Below, piece by piece: positions 6,371 to 6,574 of a DNA stretch of 6,574 bases (within the stretch, counting starts at the first letter, position 1; each line of letters begins with the position of its first letter). The translations under genes and the position numbers were made by a program. The notes below the pieces were generated by a model. That model was not told where the DNA came from and ran no database searches. It saw nothing but the letters and a program-made list of their open reading frames with translations. The stretch covers positions 1-6,574 of the forward strand of contig JAICQA010000157.1 of NCBI GenBank assembly GCA_025929595.1, read 5' to 3'. This DNA comes from Xanthobacteraceae bacterium (GTDB lineage Bacteria; Pseudomonadota; Alphaproteobacteria; Rhizobiales; Xanthobacteraceae).

Positions 6371-6574
6371 TCAGCGACTTTTCGACGAGGGCACGGTTCG
6401 CCCGACCAGCCATCCGGCAGCGATCGCTGCACCAAGCATCGCCATGATCGTTGATCGATCGCCGGATCGCATCAGGGTGAAGACGTCGGCCGAGTAGTCT
6501 TCATTCAGGCCGCGCCGGGATCGTGCGCCGGGCGAGATGTAAGAAGCGATCGAGTCGGTCGCGTCCGCCGCGGC
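6371..6574 (-). CDS. Small membrane protein, C-terminal part (5' end outside window)
   Basis: On the minus strand a frame stays open from the right edge to a TGA whose complement is at 6371-6373, giving 67 visible residues. No usual start codon occurs before an internal Met at visible residue 35, so the gene probably begins beyond the window. Visible residues 1-40 are polar (SYISPGARSRRGLNEDYSAD), and about 42-62 form one hydrophobic helix rich in Ala and Gly (TIMAMLGAAIAAGWLVGRTV) followed by a short basic tail. This layout, a polar helical body ending in a GWLVGR-like membrane anchor, recalls DUF883/ElaB-type small stress proteins, but the evidence is thin. It converges on the YihY-family gene with only 3 bp between stop codons. 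Codon use is a little less GC-biased than in the other genes. Treat it as a hypothetical protein. Confidence 0.6.
   Translation of the reverse strand, partial: AAADATDSIASYISPGARSRRGLNEDYSADVFTLMRSGDRSTIMAMLGAAIAAGWLVGRTVPSSKSR

Noticed and set aside
1..6574. CRISPR arrays, tRNA/rRNA genes, insertion sequences
   Set aside because: Reading both strands showed no regularly spaced repeats, no tRNA-like cloverleaf and no transposase-like frame.

Overview
This window is GC-rich (roughly two thirds G+C) and is packed with genes on the plus strand. It looks like an alphaproteobacterial chromosome, most likely Hyphomicrobiales (Bradyrhizobium/Rhodopseudomonas-like or a neighbouring family). The evidence is the order fliM, DUF6468-type gene, motE-type gene, large secreted TPR gene, together with GC-rich codon use, GTG starts and TTAA-type boxes in the only sizeable intergenic gap. 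The genus cannot be fixed from the sequence alone.

Layout: (1) 1-375 is the 3' end of fliM, the C-ring switch protein; its 5' part lies outside the window. (2) 372-839 is a small membrane-anchored coiled-coil protein of the DUF6468 type, whose GTG start overlaps the fliM stop. (3) 853-1608 is a MotE-like protein with one membrane segment, a low-complexity linker, a coiled coil and an MgtE-N-like helical domain. These three genes form one tight flagellar operon. (4) 1609-1701 is a 93-nt gap with a CtrA-like TAAA-N7-TTAA box, a GANTC (CcrM-type) site and two interleaved inverted repeats; it probably holds the promoter of the next gene. (5) 1702-5184 is a 1160-aa exported protein with about four beta-rich N-terminal modules and a long TPR-like helical solenoid. 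(6) 5225-6367 is a YihY/BrkB-family membrane protein with an extra N-terminal hydrophobic segment. (7) 6371 to the right edge, minus strand, is the 3' end of a small gene with a C-terminal membrane segment, converging on the yihY gene with 3 bp between the stop codons.

How the genes fit together: FliM sets rotor direction, MotE is known in Sinorhizobium as a periplasmic motility factor for the stator-associated protein MotC, and the DUF6468 protein is a conserved companion of unknown role. The large TPR protein is the main unknown. Its order of domains (signal peptide, beta modules, TPR superhelix) and its place beside motE suggest a periplasmic motor or stator scaffold, by analogy with PflA of Campylobacter and Helicobacter. 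That role is inference. No mobile element, CRISPR array, tRNA or rRNA was seen. No stretch over 300 bases lacks a gene.
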